Source: a virus
Direction: 5' to 3' (one strand)
Length of the DNA stretch: 27,458 nt
IMG/VR virus record: IMGVR_UViG_3300007631_000006
Location: 1 to 27,458 of that record
The stretch's first letter is position 1. The number at the start of each line of letters is the position of its first letter. This document shows positions 20,295 to 27,254 of this stretch, in pieces. A program made the translations under genes and the position numbers. Under the pieces are notes generated by a model, which was not told the DNA's origin, ran no database searches, and was given only the letters and a program-made list of their open reading frames with translations.

Positions 20295-21251
20295 CTATAG
20301 ATTCCTGTATGCAAACTCTAATGCACGATCCGCCTCGATATCAAGTCGGCGGTTCTGATATCTCTGAGTAGTCTCTGTATCCAGTTCGTGTACTAGATTT
20401 ACGATCTCTTTGTTCGTAATGGCGTATCCGTCACGTACAGCATTCGTGGCAATTGAGACCATGATCTTATAGATCATTGCGTACCGACCAGAGTTATCGA
20501 CATGAGCGATGGCCTTATACTCTTGAATCAGATTCTTGTTAACGAACGGACAGTCACGATATCCTGACCATCTTACATCGATTTTTCTCTCCATGGACTC
20601 GCGCCGATGACGAACGATCTCATCCTGCATTGCCTTTGGCAGACGATCAAGAAAGTTCTTTGCGGTCGAACGAGTCTCGATGTACTCGTGCTTGCTCATT
20701 AAAGAGCGAGGATTAATAACAGAACCAGAGTGATTAGAGAAAATAAAGTTGTAAGCACCAACATATTCTGCAGGTATGTAATACATGCGAGAGAGGTCTT
20801 TAGTTTGTGGATCTCCGATGTCGCCGAGCTCTCGGTTGAGTGCATACCAGAAATGCCTGATTCGATCACCATTAACCGTTGACGATAATGGGAAGACCAA
20901 CCTGAACTTCGGTAGATCGCGGCTGCTGGAGGCAGTAGAGTAACAAACGTAGTTATAATTGCCATACCGATCAAATAATTCATTTTCTAGATTCTCCGCA
21001 CTAAAGTCATGGTCGTCTACGTCCATCGCTGCCCACGCCGACCAGTGTGTGACGTTATCGTTGCACCGACGATTGGTACCATCTTCATAACACGCCGGCG
21101 ATATCAGATGAGAGTCGCGCTTTGACGAACGCGGAATTTTACTGAGCTTATACAGCAGACTCTCGAACTCGTCAAAGTTCGAGAGATGCATGTTCTTATC
21201 GGTCTTGTTATCGAAGATCGAATTAAAGAGCGTCAGCGAGATGTCCGACAT
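20295..21251 (-). CDS. AEP-type primase-like protein
   Basis: A 318-residue protein. WSAWAAMDVDDHDFSAENLE (70-89) carries a D-x-D-D-H-D cluster after a hydrophobic strand, like motif I of archaeo-eukaryotic primase domains. Next come YVCYSTASSSRDLPKFRLVF (101-120), where the usual S-x-H of motif II is replaced by Ser residues, and GDIGDPQTKDLSRMYYIPAE. RepB/plasmid and phage primases share the order D.D, S.S....P+FR[LV][VI].PL, D.SR....P. The C-terminal part is helical. I know it as a conserved uncharacterised protein of marine T4-like phages. It overlaps the MazG-like gene by 29 bases. Confidence 0.62.
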   Translation of the reverse strand: MSDISLTLFNSIFDNKTDKNMHLSNFDEFESLLYKLSKIPRSSKRDSHLISPACYEDGTNRRCNDNVTHWSAWAAMDVDDHDFSAENLENELFDRYGNYNYVCYSTASSSRDLPKFRLVFPLSSTVNGDRIRHFWYALNRELGDIGDPQTKDLSRMYYIPAEYVGAYNFIFSNHSGSVINPRSLMSKHEYIETRSTAKNFLDRLPKAMQDEIVRHRRESMERKIDVRWSGYRDCPFVNKNLIQEYKAIAHVDNSGRYAMIYKIMVSIATNAVRDGYAITNKEIVNLVHELDTETTQRYQNRRLDIEADRALEFAYRNL

Positions 21252-21642
21252 TGTCTCCGTGCTCCGGTGGCTGCCATCCCTCGGGTTTTACCATGTCGGG
21301 CAGTCCTAGTGGATTTGGACGCGATTCCTTTACACCGACCTCCTTGGCCATATTTGCCTTATGAACTCGACTCCAAGAGGCTCGTGGATCGACACCGAAC
21401 GCGTCCATGGTACCGATCGCAATCACACAGAGATCAATCAGACCATCAACCACTTCGGACGCGTCGCCGTTTGCAATCGCTTCTTTGGTCTCACCCAGTT
21501 CCTCGTCCAGAAAGTTCATACGAAACTCAAGAAACTTTCGCAGCTTGTCAAAGTCGCCGTCTTCAAGAGTCTTTTCGACCCATTGATTAACACCGTACTT
21601 TCGATGCATCTCTCCAATATCGTGTACCCAATCACTACTCAT
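21223..21642 (-). CDS. mazG: MazG-like NTP pyrophosphohydrolase
   Basis: The start is set at 21642 because AAAGGAG lies 8 bases upstream; the ATG six codons earlier is part of that site. The 139-residue product is all-alpha with FLDEELGETKEAI (E47-E48-x-x-E51) and ASEVVDGLIDLCVIAIGTMD (E63, D66 or D70), the EExxE plus ExxD metal-binding pattern of MazG and related all-alpha NTP-PPases. The C-terminal segment (KESRPNPLGLPDMVKPEGWQ) is as in short phage versions. It may hydrolyse dNTPs or (p)ppGpp-like substrates; specificity is unknown. The early promoter at 21669 is just upstream. Confidence 0.82.
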   Translation of the reverse strand: MSSDWVHDIGEMHRKYGVNQWVEKTLEDGDFDKLRKFLEFRMNFLDEELGETKEAIANGDASEVVDGLIDLCVIAIGTMDAFGVDPRASWSRVHKANMAKEVGVKESRPNPLGLPDMVKPEGWQPPEHGDNVGHLADAL

Positions 21643-21668
21643 ATCGTTTTCTCCTTTCATAATGTTCT

Positions 21669-21697
21669 ACTATAACACATCCGAGTCGTCTTGTAAA
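21669..21697 (-). promoter_or_regulatory. Early-type sigma70 promoter for mazG-like gene
   Basis: TTTACA at 21697-21692, 17 bases, TATAGT at 21674-21669 on the minus strand. It overlaps the 3' end of the 66-residue gene and lies 26 bases upstream of the ATG at 21642. Confidence 0.75.
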
Positions 21698-21870
21698 TCA
21701 TCGATGTCAAACCACTCGAAGATCTCGTTCATTACACACGTTATGATCGTGTCCTTTACCTGCTCAGGATCCGGATCGTCGGTGTGCTTGTACGATCTGT
21801 GATATCCATACTTCACTCCGTTCTCTATCGCCTCGGAAAGGATTCGGTACGTCTTAGGTTTTAAACTCAT
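21670..21870 (-). CDS. Small conserved protein after gene 43
   Basis: A 66-residue protein. KPKTYRILSEAIENGVKYGY, HRSYKHTDDPDPEQVKD and VMNEIFEWFDIDDL form a helical, acidic protein. I recall close relatives directly downstream of DNA polymerase in marine T4-like phages, function unknown. Its ATG overlaps the polymerase stop by one base (TAATG), so translation is probably coupled to gp43. Confidence 0.75.
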   Translation of the reverse strand: MSLKPKTYRILSEAIENGVKYGYHRSYKHTDDPDPEQVKDTIITCVMNEIFEWFDIDDLQDDSDVL

Positions 21871-24401
21871 TATCCAAAGAACTCCTCGAGCGTCTGTTTG
21901 TTCTCGGTGCTCCAGCCGACCGCATCAAGAATCGGCTCGATCGGATCCAGAAACGTCTTCTGAAACTGCTTGTCGTAGTCGATGTACTTATGCAGTTGCA
22001 GCTCCGGTGGGAGATACTCCGGATACGATATGACGTTCTGACGAATCGGATTCGGCATTCGTAGGTAGCTGAACTTGACCTTATCGCCGGCCTGAATCAT
22101 CGGATAACGATTCTGCAGATCGTTATCCTTGACAGCAGAGTTATATAGCAGCGCACCGCGAACGTGAATCGGTGTACCGTTCTTAAAGACCGTCTGCTTG
22201 TCCTTCCACTTCTCGATGGCCGACACACCGCGCGGAAAAGATACGTCCTCGGGCGGCAATGTCTTGAAGTGAGACTTAAACTGCTCGATGGCACGCTGCG
22301 TCTTAGACTCAGATCCGGACACGATGACCTTGAACAACTCCTTTAGCGCATCGCGACAGACGCCAGGAGTCGACGACTTAATAGCCTCGATACCCATGAT
22401 CTTAAGCTTCGGTTCTGAGTAACGCACACCCTCGTTATCAAATACGTTGAGTATATAGCGTTTCTTAGCAGTCCATATGCCACGATCGGCAATGACCTCG
22501 CGCGACATTTCCATGCGATTTGTATAACAGTTGAATCGATCGAACATACTGGCGTATGCCTTTTCGATGACTGGCTCGATTGTATCACGACACGCTGCAT
22601 CAATAAAATCGATAGGATTCTTAGGCTCAAACTGGTTCACAAGATCACCCATGTTAACGTACAGCGAATCTGTATCAATCGCAATGACGTAGTCCTTATC
22701 CTGAGTAGCCAAAGTCTTGTTCATGAAGCCATTAACTGCACGTTCAGCCCAACGAATCGCGAGCTGACCAGTAAGAGTAATACCCTCGGCCATCGGTAGA
22801 GAAAAGTAGCGGAAAAACCTATTGCCCATAGCTCCGTATAATGAATTGAGCAGAATCTTAGCGGACATCTGCTGATTCTCTAGATGCGAGATCTCCCTCT
22901 CGAGCTGATAAACTTTTTGCTTATCGGATCGATCAACTTGCTCCAATTCCTGTTTTTTCTCAAGCATTTGCTTCTTGGTGACACGGCGATCGTCATAGTA
23001 CTGAACGACAATCTCTGGAATGATACCTTGTTCATCGTTTCTAAACATTGCACCGTTAGCGGCAAGCGAATACGTGTCCGTGTACTTACTAAAGTCGGCG
23101 TAGTTCAAGCAAAAGTCAACACTCATACCAGGATGAACGCCATCGATCTGAGTCTCTGGGCTCATGTTCCACTGTACGATAATCGACGGATAAAGTGAGT
23201 TTAGATCGAACGATGCGACCCACTCATGTAGCCCCACTTGAGGATCCTTGACGTACGCACCCTCAAAGTTGACCTTTTGCTTATCACGATTCGGTGGGAT
23301 CACAATGTTACGAGACATCAGCTTACGATAGATGATCGTATCCCATATACGAGTGGTGCCAAACGTATCTGCGTAGTTCACTCCACCCTTGTATGCCATA
23401 GTCATTGCTAACGTGATCAGACCCAACTTATCCTCGAGTCGATCAACAAGTTGCACATCGACGATATTATAGTCTATGTACTTCTGAAAGTTCTCCTCGT
23501 ATAAGTTCTGTAAAGATGTAAACTCCTCGTACGATAACTTACGTTCACCCAGAACGACGTGGGCAATATGGTCAAGTTTATATGATTCCTGGGCACCGTA
23601 CGTATAACCAAACTTTTGAAAGAGATCAAGATAATCAAGCTGCTGAATACCGTACAGATCATACGTATCCAGTGACTTACCTTTGATACCAATCTGCCGA
23701 TAGTTTACGATCTTCCACGGGGACATTTTTTTTGTCATGTCGTCACTGAGGACCTTTACGATACGATTCACAAGATAAGGAATATCGAACAGTCGAGTAT
23801 TCCAACCCGTCACAACATCAGGAGAGTGACGTTCAGAATCCCAGTGGTCGAGAAAGTTTAGTAACAGCTGAGCCTCGTTATCGCATCGACGATACACAAT
23901 GTTCGGCCGAGGATCGATCTCTGATTTTTCGATATCGTACTCCTTCAAACCCCAGACATAATAGGTATCATCAATATTGTTCTTAATCGTAATTGCGGTG
24001 ACCTCGTGGCGAGCCTCCTCGGGAAATGGAAAGCCGTCGTTTGACTGTACCTCAATATCGATCGTTGTGACGTTGATGCGAGAACGATCAAACTCCGGAT
24101 CGGTGGGGAATCGATCGTAGATATACTGAGCAAGATAGTTTTCGTTGCCGTAAACCGTAAAGTTATCGACTTCCTTATACTGCTCAATGTACTGCTTCGC
24201 GTCACGCATAGTATCAAACTCGCGCGGCTCGACGGGAGTACCGTCAAGCGTGCGATATCCAGTCTCGCCTCTTTGAGACGGAACATAGAGAGTCGGAGAG
24301 AACGTTTCTTTACGTGCTACTCGTTGTCCCGTCTCGTCGTAGCCACGGTACAGAATCTTCGATCCGTACCGATTGACGCAGGTATAAAACGCTGCAGTCA
24401 T
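21870..24401 (-). CDS. 43: DNA polymerase, T4 gp43-like (family B)
   Basis: Replicative polymerase with 3'-5' exonuclease. The start is set at 24401 (MTAAFYTCVNRYGSKI) because GGAGG lies 5 bases before it; the ATG four codons upstream overlaps that site. The 843 residues include Exo I TTIDIEVQSNDGFP (D115, E117 from this start), Exo II-like VVTGWNTRLFDIPYLV, Exo III YNIVDVQLV, Pol A ASFDLNSLYPSII, Pol B KILLNSLYGAMGNRFFRY and Pol C AIDTDSLYV. It is slightly shorter than T4 gp43 (898). No intein or intron is seen, although gene 43 is a common target for them. Confidence 0.96.
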   Translation of the reverse strand: MTAAFYTCVNRYGSKILYRGYDETGQRVARKETFSPTLYVPSQRGETGYRTLDGTPVEPREFDTMRDAKQYIEQYKEVDNFTVYGNENYLAQYIYDRFPTDPEFDRSRINVTTIDIEVQSNDGFPFPEEARHEVTAITIKNNIDDTYYVWGLKEYDIEKSEIDPRPNIVYRRCDNEAQLLLNFLDHWDSERHSPDVVTGWNTRLFDIPYLVNRIVKVLSDDMTKKMSPWKIVNYRQIGIKGKSLDTYDLYGIQQLDYLDLFQKFGYTYGAQESYKLDHIAHVVLGERKLSYEEFTSLQNLYEENFQKYIDYNIVDVQLVDRLEDKLGLITLAMTMAYKGGVNYADTFGTTRIWDTIIYRKLMSRNIVIPPNRDKQKVNFEGAYVKDPQVGLHEWVASFDLNSLYPSIIVQWNMSPETQIDGVHPGMSVDFCLNYADFSKYTDTYSLAANGAMFRNDEQGIIPEIVVQYYDDRRVTKKQMLEKKQELEQVDRSDKQKVYQLEREISHLENQQMSAKILLNSLYGAMGNRFFRYFSLPMAEGITLTGQLAIRWAERAVNGFMNKTLATQDKDYVIAIDTDSLYVNMGDLVNQFEPKNPIDFIDAACRDTIEPVIEKAYASMFDRFNCYTNRMEMSREVIADRGIWTAKKRYILNVFDNEGVRYSEPKLKIMGIEAIKSSTPGVCRDALKELFKVIVSGSESKTQRAIEQFKSHFKTLPPEDVSFPRGVSAIEKWKDKQTVFKNGTPIHVRGALLYNSAVKDNDLQNRYPMIQAGDKVKFSYLRMPNPIRQNVISYPEYLPPELQLHKYIDYDKQFQKTFLDPIEPILDAVGWSTENKQTLEEFFG

Positions 24402-24430
24402 GAACACCTCCATTCAATTTGCTGGAAACC

Positions 24431-24459
24431 ATTATATCAAAATATAAGGAGGTTGTAAA
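24431..24459 (-). promoter_or_regulatory. Early-type sigma70 promoter for gene 43
   Basis: TTTACA at 24459-24454, 17 bases, TATAAT at 24436-24431 on the minus strand, ending 30 bases before the gp43 ATG at 24401. The same interval contains the end of the 103-residue gene upstream. Confidence 0.82.
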
Positions 24460-24460
24460 A

Positions 24461-24772
24461 CTAGACTGACGTACTGATCTGCTGCTTTGGAGTTACGATT
24501 TTTGAAAACATATTTTGATACTGCGATAGAAGATCATCCACCGGATCGGTAACAAACATCACGTCTTTTTCTGTAATATCAACGCCCGAAGTAATACCAG
24601 TAGAATAAGGCATGAATGGTGCGAGGCCGAGTTGATTTGCTTCAGTAGGAATCAGAATAGCGATATCAGTCATATGATATACTGTACCACGAGAGGATGT
24701 TGATTCGCTAGTCAAAGTACAGATAAGTTCTTCACCGGTGGAGAGACGCACAATTTTAGTTTCAGGGGACAT
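24461..24772 (-). CDS. Conserved marine T4-like phage protein, possibly Sm-like fold
   Basis: The start is set at 24772 because GGAG lies 6 bases upstream, within codons of the longer frame (24784). In the 103-residue product, KIVRLSTGEELICTLTSEST, VYHMTDIAILIPTEANQLGL and APFMPYSTGITSGVDITEKD suggest a small beta barrel, with a helical tail LLSQYQNMFSKIVTP. The layout [IV].RL.[TS]GEE[LV]...-MPY-...-Y...F is familiar from marine phages and reminiscent of Sm/Hfq-like folds, which I cannot prove. It sits between the hsp20 terminator and the gene 43 promoter. Confidence 0.7.
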   Translation of the reverse strand: MSPETKIVRLSTGEELICTLTSESTSSRGTVYHMTDIAILIPTEANQLGLAPFMPYSTGITSGVDITEKDVMFVTDPVDDLLSQYQNMFSKIVTPKQQISTSV

Positions 24773-24790
24773 AATATACTCCATTGTATA

Positions 24791-24829
24791 GAGAGAAAAG
24801 AACCCCCGAGCAGCTGACGCTGACGGGGG
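24791..24829 (-). terminator. Rho-independent terminator after hsp20
   Basis: On the minus strand CCCCCG (24829-24824) pairs with CGGGGG (24808-24803). An inner CAGC/GCTG stem has loop GTCA, and a T-rich TTCTTTTCTC tract follows. It lies 17 bases after the hsp20 stop at 24846. Confidence 0.85.
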
Positions 24830-24845
24830 CTGTATTACCTAGTGA

Positions 24846-25322
24846 TTATTCGTTAAGGAGTGTCTTTTCCTTATCCGAATTGATTTCGATCTTCTTAGGC
24901 TTCTTGGACTCAGGCACAATACGCTCGAGCCAGATTTTAAGAAGACCATTGACCATCTCCGCCTCTTTAATCTCAATCTGATCATTCAGAGTAAAGGCTC
25001 GAGCAAAGTTACGGAGAGCAAGACCGTGATAGAGAACATCATCATTAGATTCGTTTGCGGAACCTTCGACAGTCAGCTTGTCGTCGTTGAGAGTGATCTC
25101 GATCTCAGACTCTCCGAATCCGGCAACCGCCATCTCGATGACGTAAGTATTCTCATCCTTCTTACGGATATTATATGGTGGATAGTTTGGAATGTTTTTG
25201 GCCATCTGATCGTGAACTCGGGACAACTGATCGTGCAACCGGTCGTAGCCGACCAGAAATTTGTCAGCGCCTTTGAACATATTATCCCAGTGATCAAACG
25301 TCGGATATTTAAGATGTGTCAT
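24846..25322 (-). CDS. hsp20: Small heat-shock protein, Hsp20/IbpA-like
   Basis: A 158-residue ATP-independent chaperone of the alpha-crystallin family. The N-terminal FDHWDNMFKGADKFLVGYDR is like IbpA. The alpha-crystallin domain contains YPPYNIRKKDENTYVIEMAV, AGFGESEIEITLNDDKLTVE, LYHGLALRNFARAFTLNDQI and NGLLKIWLERIVPE (equivalent of the G-x-L motif). Hsp20 genes are common in marine T4-like phages. Here it has its own exact late promoter and a terminator directly after it, so it is a monocistronic late unit or one with regA read-through. AAAGGAG lies upstream of the ATG. Confidence 0.93.
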   Translation of the reverse strand: MTHLKYPTFDHWDNMFKGADKFLVGYDRLHDQLSRVHDQMAKNIPNYPPYNIRKKDENTYVIEMAVAGFGESEIEITLNDDKLTVEGSANESNDDVLYHGLALRNFARAFTLNDQIEIKEAEMVNGLLKIWLERIVPESKKPKKIEINSDKEKTLLNE

Positions 25323-25384
25323 ATTATCTCTCCTTTATTAAGCGAGTTTTTACAAAGACGGATCCCATGAAGGCGATCCAAAAT

Positions 25385-25392
25385 TATTTATA
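25385..25392 (-). promoter_or_regulatory. T4-type late promoter TATAAATA for hsp20
   Basis: An exact TATAAATA on the minus strand, overlapping the regA stop and lying 63 bases from the hsp20 ATG at 25322. Late expression of the chaperone would coincide with virion assembly. Confidence 0.72.
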
Positions 25393-25870
25393 CTTTCTTA
25401 GACGTTGCGCCGATGTTGTATTTGGCGCAAAGTTCCCAGTTGTTCTTATCACGATACGAGATGATCTTGATCTGCCTCAAGGGCGCAGTATTCGATAACT
25501 GATCGGGATTCACCGATTCAACAAGACCCCAGTCCGATAGAAGAGTTACGATTGTATTGCGACGGCTGAGGTCGTTTTCCATCAAATTCGATGGTTTACC
25601 GTCCAGAAGAAACAACTCCTTAAAGTGTACGATAAAGTACCGGCCCTGCTTATGAAGAATGTGGCAGGACTGAAAGAGTTTGTTCTCGCGTCGAGATGCG
25701 ACACCAATGCGTGTCAGAGTTTCACGTACTTTAAGGAAGTCGTCCGGCTCTCTGAGAGAGACCTCGAGCATCATTGCTGGAGTCCACTCTACAGGCCTAT
25801 CCTCGTTCTGTGGTCGAGGCTTCTCAACGGCCGGAGCGTCTTGCTGATGATTTGTTGTTTGTATAGCCAC
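25388..25870 (-). CDS. regA: RegA translational repressor, with possible N-terminal extension
   Basis: RegA binds early mRNAs near their start codons and blocks translation. The core from about residue 34 matches T4 RegA: LEVSLREPDDFLKVRETLTR, LFQSCHILHKQGRYFIVHFK, RNTIVTLLSDWGLVE, IKIISYRDKNNWELCAKYNIG. The open frame starts at GTG 25870, with AAAGGG 9 bases upstream, giving 160 residues with a proline/glutamine-rich extension of about 33 residues. ATGATG at 25774/25771 would give the usual 127 to 128 residues but has a weak ribosome site. Its first 47 bases overlap the gene 62 relic in another frame. Confidence 0.9.
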   Translation of the reverse strand: MAIQTTNHQQDAPAVEKPRPQNEDRPVEWTPAMMLEVSLREPDDFLKVRETLTRIGVASRRENKLFQSCHILHKQGRYFIVHFKELFLLDGKPSNLMENDLSRRNTIVTLLSDWGLVESVNPDQLSNTAPLRQIKIISYRDKNNWELCAKYNIGATSKKV

Positions 25871-26000
25871 CTTTATAGACCCTTTGTTTCAATTCAGTAA
25901 TTTGATCATTATTCAACAGAGTCAGGACTTGGCGTGCTTTTTCATTACTGTAACCCATTAATTGTTGCTCACAATCGCTCATAAGTTCTAACTCATTCAT
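25824..26000 (-). pseudogene. 62: Relic of gene 62 3' end (58 codons)
   Basis: An open frame from ATG 26000 to TGA 25824. Its core, GYSNEKARQVLTLLNNDQIT then ELKQRVYKGGYT, aligns with the end of the intact gp62 downstream of the homing gene: HYSDEKADAVLSILTDEQLK then VLKQKVFKGGRT (about half identical over 34 residues). An in-frame TAA lies 3 codons before the ATG. It abuts and overlaps regA, where gene 62 ends in other T4-like phages, so this is probably the ancestral gene 62 end cut off by the insertion. It may still be translated, since AGGA touches the ATG. Confidence 0.75.
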
Positions 26001-26007
26001 TCCTAAT

Positions 26008-26015
26008 TATTTATA
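26008..26015 (-). promoter_or_regulatory. Late promoter TATAAATA toward regA
   Basis: An exact TATAAATA on the minus strand, 8 bases before the ATG of the gene 62 relic and upstream of regA. It is almost back to back with a plus-strand copy at 26029. Confidence 0.5.
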
Positions 26016-26028
26016 AAATCATAAATGT

Positions 26029-26036
26029 TATAAATA
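26029..26036 (+). promoter_or_regulatory. Late promoter TATAAATA for the homing endonuclease
   Basis: An exact TATAAATA on the plus strand, 58 bases before the endonuclease ATG at 26094. Freestanding endonucleases in T4 are often under late promoters. It pairs with the opposite-strand copy 13 bases away. Confidence 0.6.
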
Positions 26037-26093
26037 GATATGGATCGCGAGGTTGCAGCCTCCATCCATTCTAACACTATAGGGAGTGCCAGC

Positions 26094-26687
26094 ATGTCTA
26101 TTTATCATATCATTTATAAGACTACCAATATTATTAACGGTAAGTGGTATATTGGTGTCCATTCCACAGATGACTTAAACGACGGATACCTTGGGTCTGG
26201 AGTCAGATTATTACAATCAGTGAGTAAATATGGTGAAGAAAACTTCACCAGAGAAATACTATACTTTTTTGATACAAGAGAAGCTGCATTTAATAAAGAA
26301 AAAGAAATCATAACAGAAGATATAGTTAATGATCGTCAATCATATAATATGTGTATTGGTGGCAATGGCGGTGTAGGCAAGTTAATACCTACGGATGAAA
26401 CTCGACATAAAATGTCAGAAACTAGGAAAAAATTACCACCGCCCGGTTTAGACAAAAAATATAAACCAGCATCAGAAGAAAGAAAACAGAAGATGCGTGA
26501 ATACATGCTAGCAAATCCAACAAAAGGCATGTTAGGCAAAACTCAATCTGAAGAGACACGCAAAAGGATGAGCAAAGCTGCTAAAACCAGACCACATGCT
26601 ACATGCCCAAAATGTGGTTGGTCAGGTCAGAAACAGTCAGTGTCAAGATACCATGGATTAGATGGTTCTAGGTGCGACCGCCTTTGA
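26094..26687 (+). CDS. GIY-YIG homing endonuclease (Seg-like)
   Basis: The only plus-strand gene. The start is set at 26094 (MSIYHIIYKTTNIINGKWYI) with AGGGAG about 7 bases upstream; the frame extends to 26040 without a better start. The 197-residue product has the GIY-YIG core (IIY at 6-8, KWYIG at 17-21, R38, E70), three NUMOD3-like DNA-binding repeats (DETRHKMSETRKK, SEERKQKMREYM, SEETRKRMSKAAK), and a C-terminal zinc-finger-like CPKCGWSG...H...C. It makes a site-specific cut to promote its own copying. Its 3' end overlaps the convergent gene 62 by 20 bases, so the two ends must move together. Confidence 0.92.
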   Translation: MSIYHIIYKTTNIINGKWYIGVHSTDDLNDGYLGSGVRLLQSVSKYGEENFTREILYFFDTREAAFNKEKEIITEDIVNDRQSYNMCIGGNGGVGKLIPTDETRHKMSETRKKLPPPGLDKKYKPASEERKQKMREYMLANPTKGMLGKTQSEETRKRMSKAAKTRPHATCPKCGWSGQKQSVSRYHGLDGSRCDRL

Positions 26688-27078
26688 ATACTTTTTGCTT
26701 TAACACCTTTAGTTGTTCATCGGTTAAAATGCTAAGTACTGCATCTGCCTTCTCATCACTATAATGATATACCTTTTTGATTGCATTAATGGATTCATTA
26801 TCATCTGGCTTCATCCATTTGCTGAATCTTTTGCGCTTACGTATAGCGTGTAATAAGTAATCATTTTGAAGCCGTGAATCAAGGTGATGATTTTTGTTCA
26901 TCTCGTTTGCGTGTAGGACCGAATCATTAAAGTACGAGAGTGATCGATTTGTGATATATGGATTATAGACTCGCTCAAGCAGTTCCGAATGATCACCGTT
27001 CTGGTCAAGCATAATGTTACGCTTACCAGTGTTGATCTCGTTTACGAACGAAAACGGTGTAAGTTTATCTTTACTCAT
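26668..27078 (-). CDS. 62: Clamp-loader small subunit, T4 gp62-like
   Basis: gp62 works with gp44 to load the gp45 sliding clamp. The 136-residue sequence has LTPFSFVNEINTGKRNI, YITNRSLSYFNDSVLHANEM, HHLDSRLQNDYLLHAIRKRK and RFSKWMKPDD, then the helical end HYSDEKADAVLSILTDEQLK with VFKGGRT. It is shorter than T4 gp62 (187) but normal for marine relatives as I recall them. The C-terminal 43 residues look imported with the homing gene, because a second version of them lies next to regA. Its ATG overlaps the preceding small ORF's stop (TAATG). Confidence 0.88.
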   Translation of the reverse strand: MSKDKLTPFSFVNEINTGKRNIMLDQNGDHSELLERVYNPYITNRSLSYFNDSVLHANEMNKNHHLDSRLQNDYLLHAIRKRKRFSKWMKPDDNESINAIKKVYHYSDEKADAVLSILTDEQLKVLKQKVFKGGRT

Positions 27079-27233
27079 TAATTATAATATCTCTTATATA
27101 GACGATTGGCGATTCCTACGATCGTATAGCCATCAAGACGATCAATTCCTTCGTAGTTAACTGACTCAAGATACTCTCTTGCTCGACTACAACCATCGGT
27201 GTCGTATTCAAATATGTCTTTATCTTTTGTCAT
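27078..27233 (-). CDS. Small ORF, 51 aa, upstream of gene 62
   Basis: ATG at 27233 to TAA at 27078, overlapping the gene 62 ATG by one base, so it is probably translated and coupled. The product has MTKDKDIFEYDTDGCSRARE, then YLESVNYEGIDRLDGYTIVG and IANRLYKRYYN. It is soluble and mixed in charge, with no recognised family. It starts 21 bases after the stop of the exonuclease gene. Confidence 0.6.
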   Translation of the reverse strand: MTKDKDIFEYDTDGCSRAREYLESVNYEGIDRLDGYTIVGIANRLYKRYYN

Positions 27234-27254
27234 CTTCAATCTCTTTATAAGTTC

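Larger units (their letters stand above)
26001..26799. mobile_element. Homing-endonuclease insertion with replacement gene 62 3' end
   Basis: An approximately 0.8-kb segment between the truncated gene 62 relic and the point where the two gene 62 ends begin to resemble each other (residue 94 of gp62, near 26799). It holds the plus-strand GIY-YIG gene and, convergent with it, a second gene 62 C-terminus. The segment is more AT-rich than its surroundings. Boundaries are approximate and rest on protein similarity. Confidence 0.55.

Noticed and set aside
21870-24401. Intein or split in DNA polymerase gene
   Set aside because: Exonuclease and polymerase motifs run continuously with normal spacing, without an inserted block.
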